From the NCBI GenBank assembly GCA_963752495.1, contig CAVVYJ010000002.1, positions 186,001 to 250,000 on the forward strand: a DNA stretch of 64,000 nt. Reading direction: 5' to 3'. Of the stretch, positions 45,839-54,414 are shown piece after piece; within the stretch, counting starts at the first letter, position 1; each line of letters opens with the position of its first letter. The notes beneath the pieces were generated by a model that was not told the origin of the DNA, made no database searches, and saw only the letters and a list, made by a program, of their open reading frames with translations. Source of the stretch: CAVVYJ01 sp963752495 (lineage in GTDB: Bacteria > Pseudomonadota > Gammaproteobacteria > Burkholderiales > Methylophilaceae). The position numbers and the translations under genes are program-made.

Positions 45839-46329
45839 CTGCTACCCAATCACCCGATTTTCCCCCATGTTTTTCTAGCAGTTTAATCTCGCTCATCACC
45901 ATGCCTCTGTCCGCGGCTTTGCACATATCATAAATCGTAAGCAAGCCAATATTCACGGCGGTGAGCGCTTCCATCTCCACCCCTGTTTTGCCGGTAGTCT
46001 CGCAAGTGGCGGTGCAGGTGATGCAAGTATGTCTTTTCGTCAATCTCAAACGTTATGGTCACTTTAGTTAAGCTGCAAGTCGGGTGACACAGTGGAATTA
46101 AATCAGAGGTCTTTTTACTGGCTTGAATCGCCGCTATGCGCGCCACGCCCAGCACGTCGCCTTTTTTGGCATCGCCCTGCTGGATGAGCTTTAGCGTAGC
46201 CGGCAACATGCTGATTTTGCCACTGGCGATTGCAATGCGCTTGCTTTCTGGCTTATCGCCCACATCTACCATATGTGCTTGGCCGCTATTATCAAAATGC
46301 GTAAGCTTTGGTTTAATATTCTGGCTCAT
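45819..46329 (-). CDS. moaC: Cyclic pyranopterin monophosphate synthase MoaC (frameshifted)
   Basis: Second step of molybdenum cofactor synthesis. Motifs are HFDNSGQAHMVDVGDKPESKR, KKTSDLIPLCHPTCSLTKV and TGKTGVEMEALTAVNIGLLTIYDMCKA, with the catalytic Lys and His/Cys residues of MoaC. As given, the frame breaks after FEIDEKTY. Removing one A of the pair at 46025-46026 restores KTYCITCTATCETTGKTGVE and yields exactly 170 codons. It is a lone moa gene in this window. The stop lies within the terminator arm shared with the convergent small-protein gene. Confidence 0.93.
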
Positions 46330-46392
46330 CTGTTATTCTCTAATTTATGATTCGGTGTGAACTTGCCACTTAAAAACAATATCATAGCAACA

Positions 46393-47919
46393 ATGAAAAC
46401 AAAAAACTTTATTCTCTCCAGCGTGTTACTGGCCGCTGCACTGCTAAGCGCAGGAACCGCTTTGGCAGAAAGTACCGCTAAACCTGCACTCACTGGCAAA
46501 CCTTATACCAAACCCGCAGATTTAGACATTAGCCTACCGGTTGATGCAATTAATAATCTGCCCGATTTGGGCGATGTTTCGCAAACTGTACTAACCCCGT
46601 TGGAAGAACAACGCATCGCCGAGCAGATTTTGCGCGAAGTGGCGGTAAGCGATGAGGTGGTGCAGGACGTTGAAGTCATTGATTATTTGCAGGCACTTGG
46701 CAATCGCTTGGCCGCAGCGAGTGATGATAAACGTCAGGTGTTTAACTTTTTTGTGGTGCAAGATAGTTCTATAAACGCCTTTGCGATGCCAGGTGGCGTC
46801 ATAGGCGTGCACACGGGTTTATTCTTGGCGGCGAACACAGAATCGGAATTGGCCGGGGTTATAGGGCATGAGATTGGCCACGTAACACAGCACCATTTGG
46901 CGCGGATGCTGGCTAAACAAAAAACAGATACGTTTAAAAACATAGCCGGCATCGCGCTCGCGTTGCTGGTTTCTCGCGCAAACCCAGAACTAGCGGGTGG
47001 CGCAATGACAGCATCATCCGCCGCAAGTGTGCAAAGGCAACTAGATTACACGCGCGAGCATGAGCGCGAAGCAGATAGGGTAGGTGTCAGTATTTTAGAG
47101 AACGCTGGGTTTGATCCGCGCGGTATGCCGAGTTTTTTTACCACGTTGCAGCGCGGTAGCCGCTTTTCAGAAGGTGGTGCACCAAGCTTTCTGCGTACCC
47201 ACCCTTTAACGGCGGAGCGGATTGCCGATGTGCAAAACCGGGTAGAAAACTTGCCCTATAAACAAGTGACTGATAGTCTAGACTTTCATCTGGTGCGCGC
47301 CAAACTCCGCGCCAGTAATGGCTTAGCACAAGGCGCTATTGACCAGTTTCAGGACAATATCAGAGAAGGGCGTTTTGCCAACGAAACCGCTGAGCATTAT
47401 GGGTTGGCAGTGGCAATGTTGCGCAAAAATGATATTGCTGGCGCAACGAATCAGCTGAAATGGTTAAAGGCTAAAGCAGGTAAAAATGCTTTTGTCGAAA
47501 ACTTGTCGGCACGCGTTGAGGTTGCGCGCAATAGCCCGCAAACGGCTGCTAGCCAATATGCTGCGGCGCTTAAAGTGTTCCCGAATAACCGCGCTTTGGC
47601 CTACGGCTACGCCGAGCATTTTTTGGCGATTAATCAGCCAGATAAAGCGATTAAACTCGTGCAGGAAAAACAAAAGCCCTACCCAAACGATGCCTATTTT
47701 TACGAGCTATTTGCAAAATCCTACAGTGCAAAAGGTAAAGAATTGCTCAAATATCAGGCGCAGGGCGAGGCGTATTATCGCAAATACAATTTGAAAAAAG
47801 CGGTTGAGCAAATGGATTTTGCGGTGAGAGCGAAAGATGGCAGCTTTTATGAGCAATCGATTGTGGAAGCCCGTTTGAAAGAACTTCAAAGATTGCAAGA
47901 TAATGAAAAGCCGACCTAG
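46393..47919 (+). CDS. Periplasmic M48 metalloprotease with TPR domain, BepA-like
   Basis: About 508 residues from ATG 46393: a signal peptide (MKTKNFILSSVLLAAALLSAGTALA), then a zinc protease domain with INAFAMPGGVIGVHTGLFLAANTESELA, HEIGHVTQHH (near residue 159) and HEREADRVGVSIL. The C-terminal third is TPR repeats (HYGLAVAMLRKNDIAGATNQLKWL and others). This is the layout of BepA (YfgC), which helps assemble or degrade LptD and BAM proteins. A GTG at 46357 is in frame but lies before the signal peptide and is rejected. It is divergent from moaC. Confidence 0.9.
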   Translation: MKTKNFILSSVLLAAALLSAGTALAESTAKPALTGKPYTKPADLDISLPVDAINNLPDLGDVSQTVLTPLEEQRIAEQILREVAVSDEVVQDVEVIDYLQALGNRLAAASDDKRQVFNFFVVQDSSINAFAMPGGVIGVHTGLFLAANTESELAGVIGHEIGHVTQHHLARMLAKQKTDTFKNIAGIALALLVSRANPELAGGAMTASSAASVQRQLDYTREHEREADRVGVSILENAGFDPRGMPSFFTTLQRGSRFSEGGAPSFLRTHPLTAERIADVQNRVENLPYKQVTDSLDFHLVRAKLRASNGLAQGAIDQFQDNIREGRFANETAEHYGLAVAMLRKNDIAGATNQLKWLKAKAGKNAFVENLSARVEVARNSPQTAASQYAAALKVFPNNRALAYGYAEHFLAINQPDKAIKLVQEKQKPYPNDAYFYELFAKSYSAKGKELLKYQAQGEAYYRKYNLKKAVEQMDFAVRAKDGSFYEQSIVEARLKELQRLQDNEKPT

Positions 47920-47995
47920 GCCAATTTAACTTGGTAACTAAAGTTACATCATCTGTATGATGGGTAGGTTAAAGTGAGTTTTTTTAGGAATACAT

Positions 47996-48778
47996 ATGCA
48001 ACGCAGAGCTTTTTTAAGTGTTTTAATGGGTGGGCTAGGGGCCGCATTTTTATTGCCGCTCAGGGCAATAGCAGCTACGTGGAATCAATCTGCTTTTGAT
48101 GCGGTTAAGCTGGAAGATGCTTTGCATAGCCTTGCGATTGATAACGTTCTAGTAACAAAAGAGTTGCAGCTCGTTGCGCCAGATAAGGCGGAAAATGGCG
48201 CGATAATTCAAATCGAAGCCACAAGCTTGTTGCCGAATACCGAGGCTATTTACGTGCTGGTGGAAAAAAACCCGACAGCGCTGTTGGGTAAATACGAATT
48301 TAAAAATGGAGCGCTACCATTTTTTGTGACGCGTATCAAAATGGCGGAGACGTCAGAAGTAAAAATTATTGCAAAAGTTGGCGGTCAATTTTATATGACA
48401 GCAAAAAAAGTAGAAGTGCTGGAAAATGGTTGTGGAGGCGGCGGTAGCGCCAACGAGAAGTTTGAAACAAGCATGAAATTGCGTGCTAAGTTGCAAGGTG
48501 AGTTAACAGAAGTTAAGGCGATTATCATTCACCCGATGCATACAGGGCGTGGCAAGGATGATTTTGGGCAACTCATTCCTGCACACTTTATTCAAACAGC
48601 TACAGTTTCACTTAACGATAAACCAGTGCTTGAGATGCAATTGGGCACTGGCATCTCAAAAAATCCGTACCTCACCTTTAAAGTGGCTAAAGCAAAAGTT
48701 GGCGATAAAATCAATGTTGTTTGGGCCGACAATCTTGGTAAAACTGGTGCAGGCGAGGTTATGGTGATTGCAGCATAG
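47996..48778 (+). CDS. SoxYZ fusion, sulfur/quinoprotein-associated carrier protein
   Basis: A 260-residue exported protein: a signal with twin Arg near the N-terminus (MQRRAFLSVLMGGLGAAFL), a SoxY-like domain (about 30-142), a carrier arm NGCGGGG with Cys146, then a SoxZ domain (MKLRAKLQGELTEVKAIIIHPMHTGRGKD to VWADNLGKTGAGEV). In classical Sox systems the two are separate chains and Cys sits at SoxY's C-terminal GGCGG; here the arm is the linker of a fusion. No soxA, B, C or X is present in the window. Related fusions occur beside quinoprotein alcohol dehydrogenases in methylotrophs. The physiological substrate is unknown. Confidence 0.88.
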   Translation: MQRRAFLSVLMGGLGAAFLLPLRAIAATWNQSAFDAVKLEDALHSLAIDNVLVTKELQLVAPDKAENGAIIQIEATSLLPNTEAIYVLVEKNPTALLGKYEFKNGALPFFVTRIKMAETSEVKIIAKVGGQFYMTAKKVEVLENGCGGGGSANEKFETSMKLRAKLQGELTEVKAIIIHPMHTGRGKDDFGQLIPAHFIQTATVSLNDKPVLEMQLGTGISKNPYLTFKVAKAKVGDKINVVWADNLGKTGAGEVMVIAA

Positions 48779-48813
48779 CAAACGCCATCTTAGTTAATCA
48801 AAGTGTTGTTTTC

Positions 48814-49002
48814 TTATTTTGGCTTACAGGTACTAATACCAAGCATGGAGTAAGCAGGACAAAAGTTTATTAGCCCAGTTGCAAGTGGCACAATACCAAT
48901 CCATGCCCAAACAGGGCCGCTTGCGAGTAATGTCCAAGCTATCAGTGCGGCACCTACTGCAATTCTTAAAATACGATCTATACCACCAACATTTGCTTTC
49001 AT
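48814..49002 (-). CDS. DUF2892 (YgaP-like transmembrane) protein
   Basis: A 62-residue membrane protein: MKANVGGIDRILRIAVGAAL, then WTLLASGPVWAWIGIVPLATGLINFCPAYSMLGIST, matching DUF2892. Two hydrophobic helices are clear. The conserved Cys in NFCPAYSMLGI is present. Such proteins often accompany rhodanese or sulfur genes, which fits the SoxYZ fusion on the other side. A very good ribosome-binding site (AGGAGG) precedes the ATG at 49002. The function is unknown. Confidence 0.9.
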   Translation of the reverse strand: MKANVGGIDRILRIAVGAALIAWTLLASGPVWAWIGIVPLATGLINFCPAYSMLGISTCKPK

Positions 49003-49108
49003 TTGTATTTCCTCCTAATTTAACGAGCAATCAAAAATTCACAATCGGTACAGCTTAGTAGATGAATCGGTCCGAACAAGTGACTATGGTCACATAATTA
49101 TAATTGGA

Positions 49109-50737
49109 TTAGTTTGCACTTAATCTTATAGATACAGCCTCAGCTACTCTAATGCCATCTACTCCCGCAGACAAAATTCCACCTGCATAACCTGCACCTT
49201 CGCCACAAGGGTACAAGCCTTTGGTGTTGATGCTTTGCAATGTTTCGTCATCGCGTTTAATGCGAATGGGTGACGAGGTTCGGGTTTCAACGCCCGTCAG
49301 TACTGCATCGGGCAAATCAAACCCTTTAATTTGTTTGGCAAATGCCGGAATCGCTTCGCGCATGGCGCTAATCGCAAATTCGGGCAAAGCGGTATCTAAA
49401 TTGGTAAGGTGTACGCCGGGCGTGTATGAGGGCGTCACTTCACCAAATTTTGTAGAAGGTTTATTTGCCAAAAAATCTCCGACCAATTGCCCAGGAGCCT
49501 TATAGGTATTGCCTCCCAAGGCATATGCTTTCGATTCCAGTTCACGTTGAAGTTCCATGCCAGCAAGCGGGCCATCGGGATAGTCTATCTCTGGAGTGAT
49601 GCCGACCACAATGCCCGCGTTGGCATTGCGTTCATTGCGGCTGTACTGGCTCATGCCATTGGTCACCACGCGTTCTGGCTCACTGGCTGCGGCCACCACA
49701 GTGCCGCCCGGGCACATGCAAAAACTATATACGCTACGGCCGTTGCTAGCGTGATGCACCAGTTTGTAGTCGGCAGCTCCTAGCACGGGGTGTTGCGCGT
49801 TGTTGCCATAACGTGCATGGTCAATCAAACTTTGCGGATGTTCGATGCGAAAACCGATAGAAAAAGGTTTGGCCTCAACATAAATGCCTTGTTTATATAG
49901 CATTTCAAAGGTGTCGCGCGCACTGTGGCCAACAGCTAGAATAAGATGATTGGTCGCAATAAATTCGCCATTTGCCAGCGTTACACCTTGTACTTGGTTA
50001 TTCTCAAGTTCGATTTTATCCACTTTACTTTCAAAGCGTATCTCACCACCCAAGTTTTTAATTGTCTCGCGGATGCGTTCCACCACGCCAACCAGCCTAA
50101 ATGTGCCGATGTGCGGATGGCTGACATAGGCGATTTCTGGCGGTGCGCCAGCTTTGATAAACTCGCTGATGACTTTGCGGCCATAGAATTTTGGATCTTT
50201 GATTTGGCTATAGAGCTTGCCGTCAGAGAATGTGCCTGCGCCACCTTCGCCATATTGTACGTTCGATTCAGGGTTAAGCTTTCCGTCGCGCCATAATCCC
50301 CAAGTATCTTTGGTGCGTTCGCGCACTGGTTTACCGCGCTCCAAAACAATTGGTTTAAAGCCAGTTTGCGCCAAAATAAGCGCGGCGAAAATGCCTGCAG
50401 GGCCAAAGCCCACGATAACTGGTCTGGCATTTTAGGCTGGCGTGGCGCTTGCGCAACAAAATGATAAGAAGTATCTGGGGACGGGTTTAACGTGCGGGTC
50501 TTTGGCAAATTTAGCTAATAATCTGGCTTCGTTTGCTACGATGCAATCGATGATATACACCAGCAAAATAGCGTTGCGTTTGCGTGCGTCTGTACCACGT
50601 TTAAAAATGGTAAAACTGCTTAAATCCGCCTCGGGAATGTTCAGTTTTTTTAAGATTGCCGCTTTAATTTCAGCGTTAGAATGCCCCATGTCGGTGGCAA
50701 GTTGCAGCGGGAGTTTGATTTCACTAATACGTATCAT
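49109..50737 (-). CDS. NAD(P)/FAD-dependent oxidoreductase, COG2509 type (two frameshifts)
   Basis: A large flavoprotein of the uncharacterised COG2509 family, cytoplasmic. An N-terminal leader domain (MIRISEIKLPLQLATDMGHSN) is followed by the FAD motif VIVGFGPAGIFAALILAQTG, then GLWRDGKLNPESNVQYGEGGAGTFSDGKLYSQ, and the end GLYPCGEGAGYAGGILSAGVDGIRVAEA. As given, it is cut twice: GGGG at 50477-50480 has one base too many (restoring VPDTSYHFVAQAPRQP) and the T4 run at 50430-50433 is one short (restoring KNARPVIVGFG). They cancel, leaving exactly 543 codons. The reaction is unknown. Confidence 0.88.
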
Positions 50738-50807
50738 TTTTCAACCTTGGATAGTAGTTATCTATCAAAGATCTTATTTTACAGCAATGGTCTAAATACC
50801 CAAATCG

Positions 50808-51407
50808 CTATAGATTTAAATCTAGCTGCAATAATTTACGCAGCATCGGCACAGTGACTGGCTTATGCGCGGTGAGAGACCATTCATCAAGCGCATCAAG
50901 CGTTGCCATGAGCGTGGGTAAATCGCGCCGCAGATAGCGCAAACAATAATCGATGACTTCATCTGGTAATTTAATGCCGCGTTCTTTAGCATGATTTTTA
51001 AGTGCTTGTGCTTTTTCGGCGTCATTAAGTGGATGCAACTGATAGACTAACCCCCAAGCAAGGCGGGTGGCTAAGTCGTCGCGCAAGCCCATCTGGCTGG
51101 GTGCGTGCAAACCAGCAGCAATCAAAATTTCGCTATTTTCTTTGAGTTGATTATAGGTATTGAATAATGCAATTTGCGCTCCATTGTCGAGCAAATGCAC
51201 ATCGTCCGCAATCCTTATTCCATAAGCTTCGCAGGCCGACAGTAAATGTGATTTCCCGCACCCTTTTTCACCCCACAAATAAACAAAATGTGTTTTATTT
51301 TGGGTGGCATCATGTAGGCTGGCAAGTGCTTCCGCATTGCGTCCAACGACAAAATTATCCAAGGAAGGCGCAGAATTAGGCTTAATATCTAGAAGGAGTT
51401 GTTTCAC
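50808..51407 (-). CDS. hda: DnaA-homologous regulator Hda
   Basis: A 199-residue DnaA-like AAA+ protein. Walker A is LWGEKGCGKSHLLSAC and the sensor region RDDLATRLAWGLVYQLHPL. The C-terminal lid is present but there is no DnaA DNA-binding domain, as expected for Hda. It stimulates ATP hydrolysis by DnaA after initiation, with the sliding clamp; QLLLDIKP at the N-terminus is the clamp-binding motif. It is downstream of the AI-2E/PerM gene on the same strand, a conserved neighbour pair next to purM. Confidence 0.93.
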   Translation of the reverse strand: MKQLLLDIKPNSAPSLDNFVVGRNAEALASLHDATQNKTHFVYLWGEKGCGKSHLLSACEAYGIRIADDVHLLDNGAQIALFNTYNQLKENSEILIAAGLHAPSQMGLRDDLATRLAWGLVYQLHPLNDAEKAQALKNHAKERGIKLPDEVIDYCLRYLRRDLPTLMATLDALDEWSLTAHKPVTVPMLRKLLQLDLNL

Positions 51408-51428
51408 GCAAAATTACTTTAGGCTGAC

Positions 51429-52535
51429 TTACTTTAAATAAGTGTCGCTATTAAAATAGCTACTTTTGGTGTGGTGTAGTGCAACCGCTATGGCTGCGCT
51501 TACGGGCAAAGCCAGCAATACACCTGCGAAGCCAAACAGTTGACCGCCTGCCAGCAAGGCTAAAATAACGATGACAGGATGTAAGCCAATGCGGTCGCCA
51601 ACCAAGAGCGGCGTAAGAATAAAGCTCTCAAGCAACTGACCTACGCCAAACACAACGAGTACAGGAAGCACTTGTGCGAGCGAGGTGAATTGCAGCAAGG
51701 CCAATACTACCGCCATGATAAATGCCAGTGCAAAACCAAGATAGGGTACAAAACTGAGTAAGCCGGCGATTAAACCAATGGAAAGCGCCATTTCAAGCCC
51801 AACCAGCCATAAACCTAAGCTGTAGAACACGCAGAGTGCAGCCATCACTGAGAGTTGCCCGCGTAAAAATTCGGCAACTACCCGATCTACTTCAATCGCG
51901 ATGGATTTAATTTGGCCAATCCAATCTCTTGGAACAAGTTCGCCAACACCATGCACTAATTTGTCCCAGTCACGCAGTAAATAAAACAGTACGACAGGTA
52001 ATAAAAATAAGTTGGCCAATAGTCCAATTAGCGCTAAGCCTTTGCTACCCGCAGTCGTGAGCACTTCGCCCAAAATGTCGCCTGTAGTTTTCCAATTTTT
52101 GGTAATGATTTCTTGAATATGCGCGGCATCAATATTTAAGCTGATGCCTAATTTTGATTGTAGCCAGGGCTCAACGTTGTTGCGCAGGCTCTCGATTAAG
52201 TGGGGCAAGCGCTCAATAATGAGTAGTGATTGCTTTTGCAGCAAGGGTACTAAAATCAAAAACAGCAACACAATTGCGAACAGTATGCCTGTCATTACAA
52301 TGACTGTTGCAACGGTTCTGCCAAAGCTAAATTTATGGTTATTTTTCAAACTCAGTCTATCAACCAAAGGGTCGCAAATGTAAGCAAGTACTGCAGCAAT
52401 TAAAAATGGTGTCAGGATGGGCGAGAGTAGGTAGACAATAAATGCAAAGATAAGCGCCAAAATTAGCCAGCGATTATCGGAAAAGATATTTTTTGTGCGT
52501 GCCTTTGCTGGCTTTTTTTTGGGCTCGGTCGTCAT
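51429..52535 (-). CDS. AI-2E/PerM family transporter
   Basis: An inner-membrane protein of the AI-2 exporter (AI-2E, PF01594) superfamily, about 368 residues from ATG 52535. A basic N-terminus is followed by two early helices (WLILALIFAFIVYLLSPI, FLIAAVLAYICDPLVDRLS) and a further helix pair, then an amphipathic region, and a second helix cluster (VLVVFGVGQLLESFILTPLLVGDRIGLHPVIVILALLAGGQLFGF) typical of the family. The substrate is unproven. The longer in-frame start at TTG 52562 overlaps a -10-like TATAAT and is rejected. It is divergent from purM, a frequent neighbour. Confidence 0.9.
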   Translation of the reverse strand: MTTEPKKKPAKARTKNIFSDNRWLILALIFAFIVYLLSPILTPFLIAAVLAYICDPLVDRLSLKNNHKFSFGRTVATVIVMTGILFAIVLLFLILVPLLQKQSLLIIERLPHLIESLRNNVEPWLQSKLGISLNIDAAHIQEIITKNWKTTGDILGEVLTTAGSKGLALIGLLANLFLLPVVLFYLLRDWDKLVHGVGELVPRDWIGQIKSIAIEVDRVVAEFLRGQLSVMAALCVFYSLGLWLVGLEMALSIGLIAGLLSFVPYLGFALAFIMAVVLALLQFTSLAQVLPVLVVFGVGQLLESFILTPLLVGDRIGLHPVIVILALLAGGQLFGFAGVLLALPVSAAIAVALHHTKSSYFNSDTYLK

Positions 52536-52596
52536 TTGAGTTAAAATTATACTTAATTTCAATCGTTATCCTATTTTTTATTAAGCGAGCGCCGTT

Positions 52597-53658
52597 TTGA
52601 GCACACATTCAACAGATAATACTTCTATCACCTATCGCGATGCAGGCGTTGATATTGAGGCAGGCGATGCTTTGGTTGAACAGATTAAACCTTTTGCCAA
52701 GCGCACTATGCGGCCCGAGGTTTTGGGTGGCATTGGTGGATTTGGCTCTTTGTTTGCCGTTCCACAAAAATTTAAAGAACCGGTTTTGGTTTCGGGCACT
52801 GATGGCGTTGGCACGAAATTAAAACTGGCTTTTGAGCTGAATAAGCACGACACGGTAGGCATTGATTTAGTCGCCATGAGCGTAAACGATATATTGGTGC
52901 AAGGTGCTGAGCCGTTATTTTTCCTGGATTACTTTGCTTGTGGCAAGTTGGAAGTGGGCGTGGCGGCGCAAGTGATTAAAGGTATTGCACAGGGTTGTGA
53001 ACAATCAGGTTGTGCTCTAGTTGGAGGTGAAACTGCAGAAATGCCAGGAATGTACCCGGCTGGCGAATATGACCTTGCAGGTTTTGCGGTCGGGTGTGTA
53101 GATAAAGAAAACATTATCGACGGTAGCACGATTCAGGCTGGTGATGTGGTTTTAGGGTTGGCTTCTAGCGGCGCACATTCCAATGGATACTCTCTTATCC
53201 GTAAGCTGATTGAAAAATCGGGTATTGATTTTGAATCGGATGCGAATGGCTTTTTTGATGGAAAAAAATTCAAAGATGTCGTAATGGCGCCCACACGTAT
53301 TTATGTAAAACCTCTGCTCAAGCTGATTTGGACAATGCCTGTAAAAGGTTTGGCGCACATCACAGGCGGAGGTATTACAGAAAACGTTCCGCGTGTCTTA
53401 CCCGCAGGGTTAACGGCTGAGATTAATCAGAACAGCTGGACGATGCCACCACTTTTTCAGTGGTTAAAAGCAGAGGGCAACATTCCGGATGCGGAAATGT
53501 ACAAAACCTTTAACTGTGGTATCGGCATGGTACTGATTATGGCTGAAGAGCATGCGGAAGCTGCGCTAGACTTGCTGCAGGAAGAGGGCGAGTCGGTCGC
53601 CATCATTGGACATATTCGCAAGCAAAATGAAGGTGAAGCGCAAACGATTGTGGTTTAG
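52597..53658 (+). CDS. purM: Phosphoribosylformylglycinamidine cyclo-ligase
   Basis: Makes aminoimidazole ribotide in purine synthesis (AIR synthetase). It has 353 residues: ITYRDAGVDIEAGDALVEQI, PVLVSGTDGVGTKLKLAFE (ATP/phosphate), GIDLVAMSVNDILVQGAEPLFFLDY, ALVGGETAEMPGMYPAGEYDLAGFAVG and GLASSGAHSNGYSLIRKL, all of the PurM type. The start is TTG 52597; no ATG lies before the conserved SITYRDAGVD. The adjacent perM-hda pair on the opposite strand is a conserved context. Confidence 0.96.
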   Translation: MSTHSTDNTSITYRDAGVDIEAGDALVEQIKPFAKRTMRPEVLGGIGGFGSLFAVPQKFKEPVLVSGTDGVGTKLKLAFELNKHDTVGIDLVAMSVNDILVQGAEPLFFLDYFACGKLEVGVAAQVIKGIAQGCEQSGCALVGGETAEMPGMYPAGEYDLAGFAVGCVDKENIIDGSTIQAGDVVLGLASSGAHSNGYSLIRKLIEKSGIDFESDANGFFDGKKFKDVVMAPTRIYVKPLLKLIWTMPVKGLAHITGGGITENVPRVLPAGLTAEINQNSWTMPPLFQWLKAEGNIPDAEMYKTFNCGIGMVLIMAEEHAEAALDLLQEEGESVAIIGHIRKQNEGEAQTIVV

Positions 53659-53718
53659 TCTGATAACTAAATCAGACCTAGTGCGTTAAATCAATTCATC
53701 CAATATCGAAAGAAAAGC

Positions 53719-54414
53719 ATGTTGAGATTTACGCAGTTTATTATTTTCTTGCTGGTTTTGAGCGCAAATCAGGCGCTGGCATTACCAAAGAATATTCAGC
53801 TCGAATACGATGTGGCACGTAACGGCAAGCAATTTGCCACACTTAAAGAAACTTTCACGCAAAATGGCAAACAATATCGGATCAAATCCGTGACCAAAGG
53901 TTTGGGTGTCTACGCATTGATGGGTGAGCGAACACTTACGAGTGTTGGCAGCGTGACCAAGGACGGCTTGAAACCCATTCATTTTGAACTGCATCAAGGT
54001 AAAAGCAGTAAAAAGTCACTGGTAGCAGATTTTAACTGGGCAAAAAGTACGCTCGATATGCAAGTAAAGGGTGAAAAAAGATCCGAACCCTTAGAAAAGG
54101 GCGCTCAGGATTTAGCGAGTTATGTTTATCAGTTTATGTTTAATCCACCTAAAAAAGATGAGATTAAAGTAACCCTGACGACGGGTAAAAAACTGAACCA
54201 TTATCAATACAAAGTGTTGGCGCGCGGATTAAAGTTGGAGGCTGGAAAAAATACTTATAGAACATTGCATATCTCAAATGAGGCGGCAGCAGGCGAAGAT
54301 AAAAAGCAACTTTGGTTGGCGGAGGATCGGTTTTATTTGCCAGTGCGCTATAAGCTCACTGATGAGGACGGCGATAACTTTGAGCAAACGTTAACAAGAA
54401 TTCATGTGGAATAA
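53719..54414 (+). CDS. DUF3108 exported protein (paralogue 1)
   Basis: A 231-residue protein with a signal peptide (MLRFTQFIIFLLVLSANQALA) and one DUF3108 domain (NIQLEYDVARNGKQFATLKETFTQNG, then EKGAQDLASYVYQFMFNPP and KKQLWLAEDRFYLPVRYKLTDEDGD). The family is beta-barrel-like and periplasmic, with unknown role. It overlaps the next gene, another DUF3108 protein, by 11 bases, so the two are translationally coupled paralogues. It lies about 60 bases after purM on the same strand. Confidence 0.88.
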   Translation: MLRFTQFIIFLLVLSANQALALPKNIQLEYDVARNGKQFATLKETFTQNGKQYRIKSVTKGLGVYALMGERTLTSVGSVTKDGLKPIHFELHQGKSSKKSLVADFNWAKSTLDMQVKGEKRSEPLEKGAQDLASYVYQFMFNPPKKDEIKVTLTTGKKLNHYQYKVLARGLKLEAGKNTYRTLHISNEAAAGEDKKQLWLAEDRFYLPVRYKLTDEDGDNFEQTLTRIHVE

